Source of the DNA: Oscillospiraceae bacterium
GTDB taxonomy: Bacteria > Bacillota > Clostridia > Oscillospirales > Acutalibacteraceae
NCBI GenBank assembly: GCA_015065545.1
Contig: SVQA01000003.1
Coordinates: 141,735-205,734 of the forward strand
Direction: 5' to 3'
Length of the DNA: 64,000 bases
The position numbers and the translations under genes were made by a program. The first letter of the stretch is position 1. Every line of letters begins with the position of its first letter. Positions 1 to 10,096 of this stretch are shown one piece after another. The notes beneath the pieces were generated by a model. It searched no databases. It was not told where the DNA came from and saw nothing but the letters and a program-made list of their open reading frames with translations.

Positions 1-492
1 ACAGGTCTTACAGAGGGTAGCCACTGTGAAATCTGTGGCACTACACTCGTAGCACAGGAGGTTGTTTCTGCAAAGGGACATACACCTGTTACAGATAAGG
101 CAGTAGAGCCCACATGTACAGAAACAGGTCTTACAGAGGGTAGCCACTGTGAAATCTGTGGCACTACACTCGTAGCACAGAACGTTGTTCCCGTAAAGGG
201 CCACACAGTTGCTATTGATAAGGCAGTAGAGCCTGATTGTATCAATACAGGTCTTACAGAGGGTAGCCACTGCTCAGTTTGCGGTACTACACTTGTAAAA
301 CAGAATGTTGTTCCCGCAAAGGGTCACACATCAGTTACTATTCCTGCAGTTGAGGCTACATGTACATCTACAGGTCTCACAGAAGGTAAGTACTGCTCCG
401 TTTGCGAGAAGATACTTGTAGAGCAGACAGTTACAGAGAAGGCTGCTCATGAAATCGAGTATCGCGAAGCAAAGCCTCCTTCATATACCGAA
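1..492 (+). repeat. Four tandem 123-bp (41-aa) coding repeats, TGLTEGSHCEICGTTLVAQ...GHT
   Basis: Repeat starts at 1, 124, 247 and 370, exactly 123 bp apart; bases 1-57 and 124-180 are identical. Confidence 0.9.
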
Positions 493-3400
493 AACGGTTG
501 GGAAGCATTTGAATTCTGTGTAAATTGTGATTATACAACATTTAAGTCTATTCCTGCACTTGGTGAGGCAGAAATCAAGTCTTACGATGAATTTATGTAT
601 AATCTCGCACTTCTCGAAGAACTTGCTTCTGTTTATGTTAAACAGAATCCCGGTAAGGATGCAACAGGTCTTGTTATCAAGTACATCCGTACAGGTGTTG
701 ACCGTTATAACTCAGCATCCTGGGGTATTATGGCAGGTTACGAGGATGCAGATTTTGCTAAATTCGTAACAGAGACAGAAGCTCAGATTAACTCTGAACT
801 CACACAGGAAGAGTATATCAAGGTTTCCGGTCTCAAGAATATTTATCAGTTTAATCTTCCCACTGGCGACAGAACAGACTTCGGTCATATGTTTGGTGCA
901 ATGGATATTACCTATCACAACAAGGGTAGTGTAAACCATGCAGACGTATCCGGTTGGGCAGGTGACCTGGTTGATCTTCTCAGCGTTACAGATAAGTATT
1001 CTGTAAGCGGAGAAATCGAAGAGATGGTTACCGATATTTACAACAACTATCTCTGCTCTTACAAAGTAACAGATGACGGTGCATTCGGTCCTACCGATAT
1101 GTTTGCTGACCTTGATGCATTCTACATCATGGAAACACTCTACAAGACCGAGTACACATCTTCTGTTCTTACAGACATTTGTCTTGAGTACTTTACAGAA
1201 GATCTCACTATGGAAGAACGTTGTGAATACTTCCTTAAGAACAGACTTGACGGCGTAAGCACACGTACTCAGGTTAGAAATGCGGTTTATAACGCATACA
1301 CAGGTAATAAGGTTGTATCTACACTTGAAGGAACAAGAGAATTCAACTCTGACAATCTTGATGACCTCAGAATCGCTTGCTGCTACGCATTTGCAGATTT
1401 TATCTGCCGTCGTGCAGGTGACTTCGTAGAGGTTACAGAAAATCCCTACTACTCAAACTTCAGCACATCTACATCTATCCTTGCTCCCGGTGTAACTCAG
1501 GAGATCAACTATGCAACTTCTGCTGACGGTAAGCAGATGGTTTACTACCTTGCAACAGCTGATATAACAAGAGATGATGTACACGTATTTGCAAACTATA
1601 GCGATAACGATCCTACAAAGTGGAAGATGCAGAGAGTTCTTGATCAGGCTAATGCAGCACAGAAGAAGTACGGCGATCCTGATAGCGACCTCTACATCGA
1701 AAACTACAACGTAATCGCCAGCACAAACGGTGACGGTTACAATATGTCAACAGGTGAGCCCGGTGGTCTTCTTGTTATGAAGGGCATTGAGTATCATCCC
1801 ATTGATAAGGGCGGATTCTTTGCAATTCTTGATGACGGTACAGCTATCATCGGTACACAGGAAGAATGGGCTACCTATAAGGATCAGGTTCAGGAAGCTA
1901 TCGGTGGTTTCGGTACCAGACTTGTTAAGGATGGCGAAATCTGCGTTACAAGAACAGAATCCTATTACGTAGACCGTGCTCCCAGAACTGCTGTTGGTAT
2001 CACAAGAACCGGTAAGGTTGTTCTTATGGTACTCGACGGCAGACAGGAACCCTTCTCCTGCGGCGGTAGTATGGAAGAGATCGCACAGATCATGCGTGAA
2101 GCAGGCTGTGTAGATGCTATTAATCTGGATGGCGGCGGATCTTCTACATTCGTTGCAAGACAGGAAGGTGCTGAAGAGCTTACAGTAATGAACAGCCCCT
2201 CTGATGGTTCTGCTCGTTCCGTAAGTACTTCTCTTATGATTGTTTCTACAGCTCCCAGCTCAACAGCATTTGACCATGCAAGAATTGATAGCGATTACAG
2301 CTACTCTACAATCGGTACAGAAGTTCAGCTTACTCCCGTAGGCATCAGTGCTACAGGTAACATTGCAGAGCTTCCCGAGGGTCTTACATGGGAAGTTTCT
2401 GACAGCAGATGGGCTACAGTTTCCGAAGACGGTGTATTCACAGGTCTCAGAAACGGTGAGGTTGAAGTGTATCTTATGAATGGCGAAACCGTTGTTGGTT
2501 CCAAGACAATGTACATCGTTATTCCCGAGAACATTTACTTCGCAAAAGATAGAATGGATGCAGTTTACGGTTCAACCGTAACTCTTCCTGTTTCAGGTCT
2601 CTACGAGGGTAAACCCGTTGCAATTAATGTGAACGATGCAGTTATTACTCTCGATCGTCCTGAAGCAGCCAATGTTTCCGGTTTTGATTTCACTGCTATT
2701 GAAGGCACAGGAATCAAGGTTGTAAAAGCAACAGCAGCACTTGTTTCTGACGCAGAAGTTAACGGTATAATCACAATTAACCTCTATCGTCAGGGCGAAA
2801 ACACATTCGACTTTGACAAAGCAACAGGCGGTAACCGCCTCCTTGCTTGGGACAGAGTTGTTTCCAATTCCAATACAACTGACAATATTACTTATACTGC
2901 AATAGACACTAACGAGGATATGGTTACATCTTACATATTCGCTATGGATATGACTCAGATTCCGATTCCTCAGCGTCTTGCAGACCTTACTTATATGCTT
3001 CCCGGTGCTGACGCAGAGGATGCTTCCGCATGGAACTTCCTTCTCCAGCTTGCAGAGCGTGTAAGCGTTCTCACAGAAGTTCGTCCTGCAATCACCTTCG
3101 ATTCTGATTTCGATGTTGATTACAGCGAACTCAAGATCATGACTGATTACTTTACACTCACAAGCACAGAGTTTGACGAAGAAACAAATACTCTTACTCT
3201 GATACTTAACTGGATTGATCGCACAGCTGCAATTGATCCTGCAACAGCTAACCCCATTTGCCTTGTAAACGGTGTCAAGCTGACACCTAAAGACAATGCA
3301 AGCTGGGATGCAAAGAACAGACTTTCTATTGTTAACGAAGGTGTTATCAGCTACGATATTTATCTGAGAGCAAATGCACTCTATTCCTTCGCAAGCAAGC

Positions 3401-5700
3401 CTGAGAATCAGGAAATCTATGGTCTTAAGCCCTTTATTAATCCCAACGATGCTAAGGAGTCAGGTGCATCCTTCGGCGATGTTTATGCAGAGTTTGAAGA
3501 TAGCTACACACTCGTGAATGCTCTTAAGGATGGTTGGTACAACGAGGATGGCGGCTTTGCTTTCTATGCTCAGGGCTCTAAGTTCTATGGTGTAAGAGCA
3601 GTTGCAGGTCTTTACTACGACTTCGGTGACAACGGTATCAACGCAGGTAAGACAGTTTACACCGGTATCTTCTTCGATTCCAAGCTTGGTAATTATTGCT
3701 ATGCTAAGGCAGGCGTACTTACAACAGGTTGGGTACTTGTTGACGGTAACTGGCATTACTTCGATCCCAAGACTACAGGTGCAGTAAGCGGTAACCAGAA
3801 GGTTGGCGGCGTTTACTATGACTTTGATGCAAGAGGTAAGGTTCTTACCGGTGCATGGATTTCTACACTTGAGGGTGTGCGTTATTACTACGGTCCCTCT
3901 TACTACATGTCTCGTTGGTACGAAATCGACGGTAACTGGTTCTACTTCCGTAACGGTTATCGTGTAACAGGTATCTCCGAGGTTGTTTCACGTAACGATT
4001 CTACAATTTCCGAGTGGCATAACTTCGGTGTTGACGGTGTTGACCGTGGCTTTGTTCCCGACGGTATGCTCGAAGCAAATGGCAAGGTTTACAACATTAA
4101 AGACGGCAGACACGTTCCCGGTCTTGCTAAGTATGGCGAGGATTACTACTTCTTCAATTACTCCGGTGACTATGTAAGGGATCAGTTGTTCTATGCTTGG
4201 GCAACAAGCTGTGACCTGCCTTGCGGTAACTACGAGTTCGGTCCTGACGGTAAGATGCTTAACGGTATCGTAGAGAAGGACGGTACACTTTACTACTACG
4301 AGAATGGTTTAACCGGTACTTGCGGTCTCATCGAGTACGAGGGTGACTATTACTATGTATACTGGGGCGGCAAGATTTTGACCGGCAAACAGTATGTAAA
4401 CATTTCTTATTGTGATCTTCCTGCAAACAAGAACTACGAGTTCGGCGAAGATGGTAAGATGCTCCAGGGCGTTGTATATCATGACGACGGCTCTATCATC
4501 TACTACGAAAACGGTGTAACCGGTACTTGCGGTCTCGTTGAATGGGAAGGCGACTATTACTATGTATACTGGGGCGGCGTTGTTAAGACAGGCGAACAGT
4601 ATGTATCAATCACATATTGTGACCTCCCCGCAAACAAGTCCTACAAGTTCGGAGCAGATGGTAAGATGCTCCAGGGCGTTGTTTACCACGACGATGGTTC
4701 TATCATCTACTACGAGAACGGTATCACAGGTACTTGCGGTCTCGTAGAGTGGGAAGGCGATTACTATTATGTATACTGGGGCGGCGTTGTTAAGACCGGC
4801 AAACAGTATGTATCTATTTCTTATTGCGATCTCCCCGCAAATAAGGAATATGAATTTGCTGCAGACGGTAAGATGCTCCAGGGCGTTGTTGAGAAGGATG
4901 GCACACTTTACTTCTACGAGAATGGTGTAACAGCTACTTGTGGTCTTGTAGAGTGGAACGGCGGTTACTACTACTCCTACTGGGGTGGCGTAATCAAGAC
5001 AGGTTCTCAGTATGTATCTATCACTCGTTGTGATCTCCCTGCAAACAAGACTTACGAGTTTGGTGCAGACGGTAAGATGCTTGATGGTATCGTAGAGAAG
5101 GACGGCGTTCTTTACTACTACGAGGACGGTGTAACAGGTACTTGCGGACTTATCGAGATTGATGGCGACTACTACTATGTATATTGGGGTGGCATAATCA
5201 AGACCGGCACTCAGTATGTATCTGTTTCTTACTGTGACCTTCCTGCAAACAAGACTTACGAGTTTGGTGCAGATGGTAAGATGCTTAACGGTATCGTAGA
5301 AAAAGACGGTCAGAAGATTTACTATGTAAATGGTATTACCGGTGATTGCGGTCTCACAGTTATTGATGGAGATTACTACTACGTATATTGGGGCGGTGTA
5401 ATCAAGACAGGTAAACATTATGTTTCTGTTTCCTTCTGTGATCTTCCCGCTTACAAGGAATACGAATTCGATGCAGACGGTAAGATCCTCAACGGCTTTG
5501 TTCAGAAGTCCGACGGTCTCTATTACTATGTAAATGGTAGAGCAGAGACACTTGGTGTTATCCAGCTTGACGGTTATTTCTACTTCATTACTACAAACGG
5601 ACGTGTTATCACTAACCAGTCCTACTATGTATGGAAGACAAATAACCTCATTCTTGAATCAACATATAAGTTCAACGAGCTTGGACAGATTGTTGGCTAA
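1..5700 (+). CDS. Large secreted protein, 5'-truncated by the window: N-terminal Cys-containing 41-aa repeats, phosphodiester glycosidase (NAGPA/DUF2233-like) domain, C-terminal cell-wall/glucan-binding-like repeats
   Basis: Frame 1 is open from base 1 (TGLTEGSHCEICGTTLVAQ...), so the listed start at 595 is internal. NAGPA-like motifs: GGFFAILDDGT, RTAVGITRTGKVVLMVLDGRQEPFSCGGSMEEIAQIM, DAINLDGGGSSTFV. Stop TAA at 5698-5700. Confidence 0.88.
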   Translation, partial: TGLTEGSHCEICGTTLVAQEVVSAKGHTPVTDKAVEPTCTETGLTEGSHCEICGTTLVAQNVVPVKGHTVAIDKAVEPDCINTGLTEGSHCSVCGTTLVKQNVVPAKGHTSVTIPAVEATCTSTGLTEGKYCSVCEKILVEQTVTEKAAHEIEYREAKPPSYTENGWEAFEFCVNCDYTTFKSIPALGEAEIKSYDEFMYNLALLEELASVYVKQNPGKDATGLVIKYIRTGVDRYNSASWGIMAGYEDADFAKFVTETEAQINSELTQEEYIKVSGLKNIYQFNLPTGDRTDFGHMFGAMDITYHNKGSVNHADVSGWAGDLVDLLSVTDKYSVSGEIEEMVTDIYNNYLCSYKVTDDGAFGPTDMFADLDAFYIMETLYKTEYTSSVLTDICLEYFTEDLTMEERCEYFLKNRLDGVSTRTQVRNAVYNAYTGNKVVSTLEGTREFNSDNLDDLRIACCYAFADFICRRAGDFVEVTENPYYSNFSTSTSILAPGVTQEINYATSADGKQMVYYLATADITRDDVHVFANYSDNDPTKWKMQRVLDQANAAQKKYGDPDSDLYIENYNVIASTNGDGYNMSTGEPGGLLVMKGIEYHPIDKGGFFAILDDGTAIIGTQEEWATYKDQVQEAIGGFGTRLVKDGEICVTRTESYYVDRAPRTAVGITRTGKVVLMVLDGRQEPFSCGGSMEEIAQIMREAGCVDAINLDGGGSSTFVARQEGAEELTVMNSPSDGSARSVSTSLMIVSTAPSSTAFDHARIDSDYSYSTIGTEVQLTPVGISATGNIAELPEGLTWEVSDSRWATVSEDGVFTGLRNGEVEVYLMNGETVVGSKTMYIVIPENIYFAKDRMDAVYGSTVTLPVSGLYEGKPVAINVNDAVITLDRPEAANVSGFDFTAIEGTGIKVVKATAALVSDAEVNGIITINLYRQGENTFDFDKATGGNRLLAWDRVVSNSNTTDNITYTAIDTNEDMVTSYIFAMDMTQIPIPQRLADLTYMLPGADAEDASAWNFLLQLAERVSVLTEVRPAITFDSDFDVDYSELKIMTDYFTLTSTEFDEETNTLTLILNWIDRTAAIDPATANPICLVNGVKLTPKDNASWDAKNRLSIVNEGVISYDIYLRANALYSFASKPENQEIYGLKPFINPNDAKESGASFGDVYAEFEDSYTLVNALKDGWYNEDGGFAFYAQGSKFYGVRAVAGLYYDFGDNGINAGKTVYTGIFFDSKLGNYCYAKAGVLTTGWVLVDGNWHYFDPKTTGAVSGNQKVGGVYYDFDARGKVLTGAWISTLEGVRYYYGPSYYMSRWYEIDGNWFYFRNGYRVTGISEVVSRNDSTISEWHNFGVDGVDRGFVPDGMLEANGKVYNIKDGRHVPGLAKYGEDYYFFNYSGDYVRDQLFYAWATSCDLPCGNYEFGPDGKMLNGIVEKDGTLYYYENGLTGTCGLIEYEGDYYYVYWGGKILTGKQYVNISYCDLPANKNYEFGEDGKMLQGVVYHDDGSIIYYENGVTGTCGLVEWEGDYYYVYWGGVVKTGEQYVSITYCDLPANKSYKFGADGKMLQGVVYHDDGSIIYYENGITGTCGLVEWEGDYYYVYWGGVVKTGKQYVSISYCDLPANKEYEFAADGKMLQGVVEKDGTLYFYENGVTATCGLVEWNGGYYYSYWGGVIKTGSQYVSITRCDLPANKTYEFGADGKMLDGIVEKDGVLYYYEDGVTGTCGLIEIDGDYYYVYWGGIIKTGTQYVSVSYCDLPANKTYEFGADGKMLNGIVEKDGQKIYYVNGITGDCGLTVIDGDYYYVYWGGVIKTGKHYVSVSFCDLPAYKEYEFDADGKILNGFVQKSDGLYYYVNGRAETLGVIQLDGYFYFITTNGRVITNQSYYVWKTNNLILESTYKFNELGQIVG
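4210..5640 (+). repeat. Tandem ~204-bp (67-69 aa) coding repeats with two Cys each (CDLPA.K.YEFGADGKML..IVEKDG.LYYYENG.TGTCGL.E..GDYYYVYWGG)
   Basis: CDLP motif at 4210, 4411, 4618, 4825, 5029, 5233 and 5437; spacing 201-207 bp. Confidence 0.9.
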
Positions 5701-5709
5701 TTAACAAAA

Positions 5710-5743
5710 ATACAGAGTCTCCCTCCTTGTGAGGGAGGCTCTG
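5710..5743 (+). terminator. Hairpin, probable terminator or attenuator
   Basis: acagagtctccctccttgtgagggaggctctgt: long stem, but a weak T-tract. Confidence 0.6.
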
Positions 5744-5775
5744 TAACAACTTTATGAAGATAGTGGGGGAATAAG

Positions 5776-6492
5776 ATGTTCAAAAAAATACTTCGAAATC
5801 TTTTACTTAAAGAAAAGGCAAGTCCCGAAAAATACGCAGATTATCTGAGGGCTCAGGGTGTTGAGCTCGGAAGGAACGTGCGTTTTTATTCTCCCTCAAA
5901 TACTTTTGTTGATATATCAGCCCCCTGGCTTATTACTATCGGAGATAATTCAAAAATAACACACGGAGTAATTATTCTTACTCACGACTATTCATGGGCT
6001 GTACTAAAAAAGTTGCCTAATAAAGAGGGAAGGGTGCTTGGTGCCCAAAGCCCTGTAATAATTGGCAAAAATGTATTTATCGGTATGAATGCAATTATCA
6101 CCCGCGGAGTTACAATCGGAGATAATGTGGTTATCGGAGCAGGAAGCGTGGTAACTCGTGATTGCGAGCCTAACAGTGTCTATGCAGGCAACCCTGCAAA
6201 AAGAATTATGTCAATAGACGAATTTTATGAAAAGCGAGTATCAAAACAATTTGACGAAGCAAAAAAACTCGCGGTTCACTATAAAAATAAATTTAAGAAA
6301 AATCCTCCAAAAGAGGTTTTCTCAGAATATTTTATGTTGTTTTGTTCCAAGGAAGAAGCTATGAATACTCCCACATTTATGGCACAGATGAAAACAAACG
6401 ATAACTTGGACAAGACTATTAATTATATGGAAAATAACAGACCTTTATTCGAAAGCTTCGAGGATTTTCTCAAAGCTTGTTTTGAAGAATAA
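5776..6492 (+). CDS. Hexapeptide-repeat (left-handed beta-helix) acyltransferase
   Basis: ITIGDNSKITHGVIILTHDYSW...VIIGKNVFIGMNAIITRGVTIGDNVVIGAGSVVTRDCEPNSVYAGNPAKRI. Confidence 0.9.
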   Translation: MFKKILRNLLLKEKASPEKYADYLRAQGVELGRNVRFYSPSNTFVDISAPWLITIGDNSKITHGVIILTHDYSWAVLKKLPNKEGRVLGAQSPVIIGKNVFIGMNAIITRGVTIGDNVVIGAGSVVTRDCEPNSVYAGNPAKRIMSIDEFYEKRVSKQFDEAKKLAVHYKNKFKKNPPKEVFSEYFMLFCSKEEAMNTPTFMAQMKTNDNLDKTINYMENNRPLFESFEDFLKACFEE

Positions 6493-6542
6493 TTGTTTTT
6501 TATATATTATCGGTCTTATAGCTTAAAGGAGCATTTTGTTTT

Positions 6543-7829
6543 ATGGCAGAAAAACGCAGAGTTCTAAACAATGCAAAGTGGATAATAGTATGCAAGATAG
6601 TACAGGCTCTGTTACAGTTTGTAATAGGCATGCTTTGTGCTCGTTATCTTGGACCTTCTAACTATGGACTTATCAGCTATGCAGAATCGATAGTTGCGTT
6701 TGTACTGCCTCTTATGCAGCTTGGACTTCCTTCAACTCTTGTTCAGGAGTTTACCGAATCTCCTGAAAATGAAGGCAAGATTATGGGAACATCACTTGTA
6801 ATGAATCTGGTTTCAGGCCTTGCAAGTATTATGCTTGTAGGCGGTTTTGTAGCTCTTACCAATGCGTCGGATGCAGAGAAGATTATAGTATGCCTTCTCT
6901 TTAGTGTTTCCTTGCTTTTCAGAGCCTTTGAGCTTTTTCAGTGTTGGTTTCAATTTAAATTGCTTTCAAAGCTTCCATCAATTGTAATGCTCATTTCTTA
7001 TGTCATAGTTTCTGCATATCGTGTGTTTTTGCTTGTAACAGCAAAGAATATTTTTTGGTTTGCAGTAGTTAATTCTATTGACTATGGCATTATTGGATTT
7101 TCGCTCCTTTATCTTTTTGGCAAAAATTCAGAGCATAAACTCAGCTTTGACATAAAGTACGTAAAGCTCCTTTTTAGTCGCAGTAAGTTTTATATTATTG
7201 CGGCAATGATGGTTACAATATTCCAGAATACTGACCATATTATGCTGACCAATATGGTTGGAGAAGGAGAGAACGGCTTTTATAAAGCTGCTGTGACCTG
7301 TGCTACCATAGCTCAGTTTGTTTATGTTGCAATCATTGATTCTATGCGGCCTGTTATACTTGCTCATAAGAAAGATAACGATGAAAGTTACGAAAAGAAT
7401 CTTTCCAGACTTTATTGTATTATAATCTATCTTGCGTTGGCACAAGCTGTAGGGTTTACATTGTTCTCCAATCTGATTATCAATATCCTTTATGGAGAGA
7501 GTTATTTAGCTTCTGTGCCTGTGCTTCAGATATTAGTCTGGTATATGGTCTTTGCTTGCATAGGTTCTGTCAGAAATGTATGGATCCTTGCAGAGAATAA
7601 ACAGAGTATGCTGTGGAAGATAAACCTTGCAGGAGCACTTCTGAATATTCTGATAAATTCAATTCTTATTCCGTTCTGGGGGGCAGCAGGTGCAGCCTTT
7701 GCAACCCTTACAACCCAGATTTTCACAAACCTTATTTTAGGATTTATAGTAAAGCCCTTGCGAGCTAATAATAAGATTCTTATAAGGGGGCTTAATCCAA
7801 AGCTTCTTTTGGATATTTTCAAAAAATAA
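6543..7829 (+). CDS. Polysaccharide flippase (MATE/MOP superfamily, Wzx-like)
   Basis: Multi-TM protein; N-terminal ARYLGPSNYGLISYAESIVAFVLPLMQLGLPSTLVQEF typical of oligosaccharide flippases. Confidence 0.9.
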   Translation: MAEKRRVLNNAKWIIVCKIVQALLQFVIGMLCARYLGPSNYGLISYAESIVAFVLPLMQLGLPSTLVQEFTESPENEGKIMGTSLVMNLVSGLASIMLVGGFVALTNASDAEKIIVCLLFSVSLLFRAFELFQCWFQFKLLSKLPSIVMLISYVIVSAYRVFLLVTAKNIFWFAVVNSIDYGIIGFSLLYLFGKNSEHKLSFDIKYVKLLFSRSKFYIIAAMMVTIFQNTDHIMLTNMVGEGENGFYKAAVTCATIAQFVYVAIIDSMRPVILAHKKDNDESYEKNLSRLYCIIIYLALAQAVGFTLFSNLIINILYGESYLASVPVLQILVWYMVFACIGSVRNVWILAENKQSMLWKINLAGALLNILINSILIPFWGAAGAAFATLTTQIFTNLILGFIVKPLRANNKILIRGLNPKLLLDIFKK

Positions 7830-7859
7830 GAACTTGTTTATATAGAAGGAGAGAGGTTA

Positions 7860-8858
7860 ATGGATAGCCGATTTCAGATAGATATTGTTGTGCCTTGGGT
7901 GGATGATACCGACCCTGTATGGCGTAAGAAAAAAGCAGAATATACAGGTGTTGCAGAAATTGAAGGCAACTCTGATGTAAGATACAGAGATTGGGATACC
8001 CTTAAATATTGGTTTCGCTCTGTAGAGAAGTTTGCTCCTTGGGTAAGATATGTTTTCTTTGTTACCGATAACCAGAAGCCAGAGTGGCTTAATATGGAGC
8101 ATCCTAAGCTAAAATGGATAAAGCACACCGATTATATTCCCAAGGAATATTTGCCTACCTTTAACTCCAGCGTTATTCTTTGGAATCTAAACAGAATTTC
8201 TGAGTTATCAGAACATTTTATTCTTTTTAACGATGATGTGTTCCTGATTGATAAAACAGAGCCGGAGGATTTCTTTGTTGACGGTAAGCCCTGTGATTTG
8301 CCTGATATTGGACCTCTTTATCCCGAGGGCTTTTTCTCTCACCTTGTTTTCAACAATATATGTCTTATAAACAGACACTTTTCTCTTAAAGAAAGTATTA
8401 AGAAAAACAAGAAGCTCTGGACTGCAAAGCAGGGAATAGCAGGCAGACTCAAACTTCTTTTATATGGCAGAAAGGATCTGCTTCCCGGCAGTACGGCTTA
8501 TCATATTCAGAACTCTTACAAGAAAAGCACTTTTGATAAGCTGTGGCAAAATGAATATGATGTTATTCATCAGACTTGCCTCAATAAAGTAAGAACAGTA
8601 ACCGATGTAACAACCTGGTCTGTTCGTGATTGGCGTCTGCTTGAAGGAGATTTTTATCCTAAAAAGCCAATAGGAAGAAACTTCCATACATATACTATGA
8701 AGTATAGTAACGAGGCAATAGAGTACCTTAAAAACAGAAAAGGGAAGACTATCTGCCTTAACGATACCGAGGATGAAACAGATTTCGAAGTACATAAAAA
8801 GATGATTATCGATGAGTTTGAAAAAATTTTTCCTGAAAAATCATCATTTGAGTTTTAA
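7860..8858 (+). CDS. Stealth-family capsular polysaccharide phosphotransferase
   Basis: CR1-like IDIVVPWVDDTDPVWRKKK; CR2-like RYRDWDTLKYWFRSVEKFAPWVRYVFFVTDNQKPEWLN...LPTFNSSVI; FILFNDDVF. Confidence 0.92.
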   Translation: MDSRFQIDIVVPWVDDTDPVWRKKKAEYTGVAEIEGNSDVRYRDWDTLKYWFRSVEKFAPWVRYVFFVTDNQKPEWLNMEHPKLKWIKHTDYIPKEYLPTFNSSVILWNLNRISELSEHFILFNDDVFLIDKTEPEDFFVDGKPCDLPDIGPLYPEGFFSHLVFNNICLINRHFSLKESIKKNKKLWTAKQGIAGRLKLLLYGRKDLLPGSTAYHIQNSYKKSTFDKLWQNEYDVIHQTCLNKVRTVTDVTTWSVRDWRLLEGDFYPKKPIGRNFHTYTMKYSNEAIEYLKNRKGKTICLNDTEDETDFEVHKKMIIDEFEKIFPEKSSFEF

Positions 8859-8872
8859 TTGTTTTTTATTTC

Positions 8873-8912
8873 AGGTCGGCAGTGAAAAAACATTGCCGAC
8901 CTAATTGCTTTT
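8873..8912 (+). terminator. Rho-independent terminator
   Basis: aggtcggcagtgaaaaaacattgccgacct hairpin followed by aattgctttttt. Confidence 0.85.
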
Positions 8913-8972
8913 TTAGAATATTGTGTTATAATATATTGTGCAATAATAAATTTATAAAAATTGAAAGTTGGG

Positions 8973-9992
8973 ATGAATATGTCCATCCTTATTACCGGCG
9001 GTGCCGGCTTTATCGGAAGTCACACTTGTGTGGAGCTTTTGGAATCGGGTTACGATTGCGTTGTGATTGATAATCTCTCTAATAGCAGTGAAGAAGCTGT
9101 CAGAAGAGTTGAGAAAATCACAGGCAAAACAGTAAAGTTCTATGAAGCGGATGTTCGTGATAAAAAAGCATTACATAAGATATTTGAAGATAATTCTATA
9201 GAAGCAGTTATTCATTTTGCAGGTTATAAGGCAGTAGGCGAGTCTGTTGAGAAGCCTCTTATGTATTACGAGAATAACCTGACAAACACCTTAGTTTTGT
9301 TGGAGATTATGAAGGGATTTGATGTCAAACGCATAGTTTTTTCTTCTTCTGCTACAGTTTACGGTTCTGATAACAAAGCTCCCCTTAATGAAACTATGCC
9401 GGTTTCCGCTATCAATCCTTACGGCAGAACAAAACTGTTTATAGAGGAAATTCTTAAAGATGTTTATTCTTCTGATAATTCTTGGTCTGTAGCACTCCTT
9501 CGATACTTTAATCCTGTTGGCGCACACAAGAGCGGTCTTATCGGTGAAGCTCCCAAGGGAATTCCAAATAATCTGATGCCCTATATTTCACAGGTTGCAG
9601 TCGGAAAGAGAACACACCTTAATGTGTTTGGTAATGATTATAAAACTGCGGACGGTACAGGAAGCCGTGACTATATCCACGTTGTTGATCTTGCAAAGGG
9701 TCATGTGAAGGCAATAGAGTGGGTGCTTTCAACTGCAGGCTGTGAAGCCTTTAACCTTGGTACAGGCAAGGGTACAACTGTGCTTGAGCTCCGTCGGGCT
9801 TTTGTTGATGCAACAGGGGTAGAGGTGCCTTTTAAGATTGCTCCCAGACGAGCAGGTGATTGCGACGAAGTATATGCTTCTGCAGATAAGGCAAAAAAAG
9901 AGCTTAATTGGAGTGCTGAACTCGGTATTGAAGATATGTGTAAAGACACTTGGAATTGGCAAAAAAATAACCCTGAGGGTTACGATAAATAA
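8973..9992 (+). CDS. galE: UDP-glucose 4-epimerase
   Basis: ITGGAGFIGSHTCVELL...YEADVRD...FSSSATVYG...NPYGRTK...LRYFNPVGAH. ATG at 8973 or 8979 preferred over the listed TTG at 8961. Confidence 0.95.
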   Translation: MNMSILITGGAGFIGSHTCVELLESGYDCVVIDNLSNSSEEAVRRVEKITGKTVKFYEADVRDKKALHKIFEDNSIEAVIHFAGYKAVGESVEKPLMYYENNLTNTLVLLEIMKGFDVKRIVFSSSATVYGSDNKAPLNETMPVSAINPYGRTKLFIEEILKDVYSSDNSWSVALLRYFNPVGAHKSGLIGEAPKGIPNNLMPYISQVAVGKRTHLNVFGNDYKTADGTGSRDYIHVVDLAKGHVKAIEWVLSTAGCEAFNLGTGKGTTVLELRRAFVDATGVEVPFKIAPRRAGDCDEVYASADKAKKELNWSAELGIEDMCKDTWNWQKNNPEGYDK

Positions 9993-10030
9993 CTTTTAGT
10001 TTTATTTAAATTTAAAACCGGTCTGTATTA

Positions 10031-10085
10031 GCGAGTTATCCATAACAGAGAACTCGCATCGAGTCGACGTAGTTGACATATCGAC
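10031..10085. ncRNA. Candidate structured RNA: two hairpins upstream of a terminator hairpin
   Basis: gcgagtt...aactcgc (7-bp stem, 10031-10057) and gtcga...tcgac (10063-10085), then the terminator at 10097. No known family recognised. Confidence 0.3.
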
Positions 10086-10096
10086 AGAAGAAAAAA

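Noticed and set aside
595-595. ATG at 595 as the start of the first CDS
   Set aside because: The same frame is open and repeat-structured from base 1, so 595 is internal.
4606-5418. 270-aa minus-strand ORF
   Set aside because: Antisense shadow of the in-frame 204-bp repeats; composition is an artefact, no RBS or homology cues.
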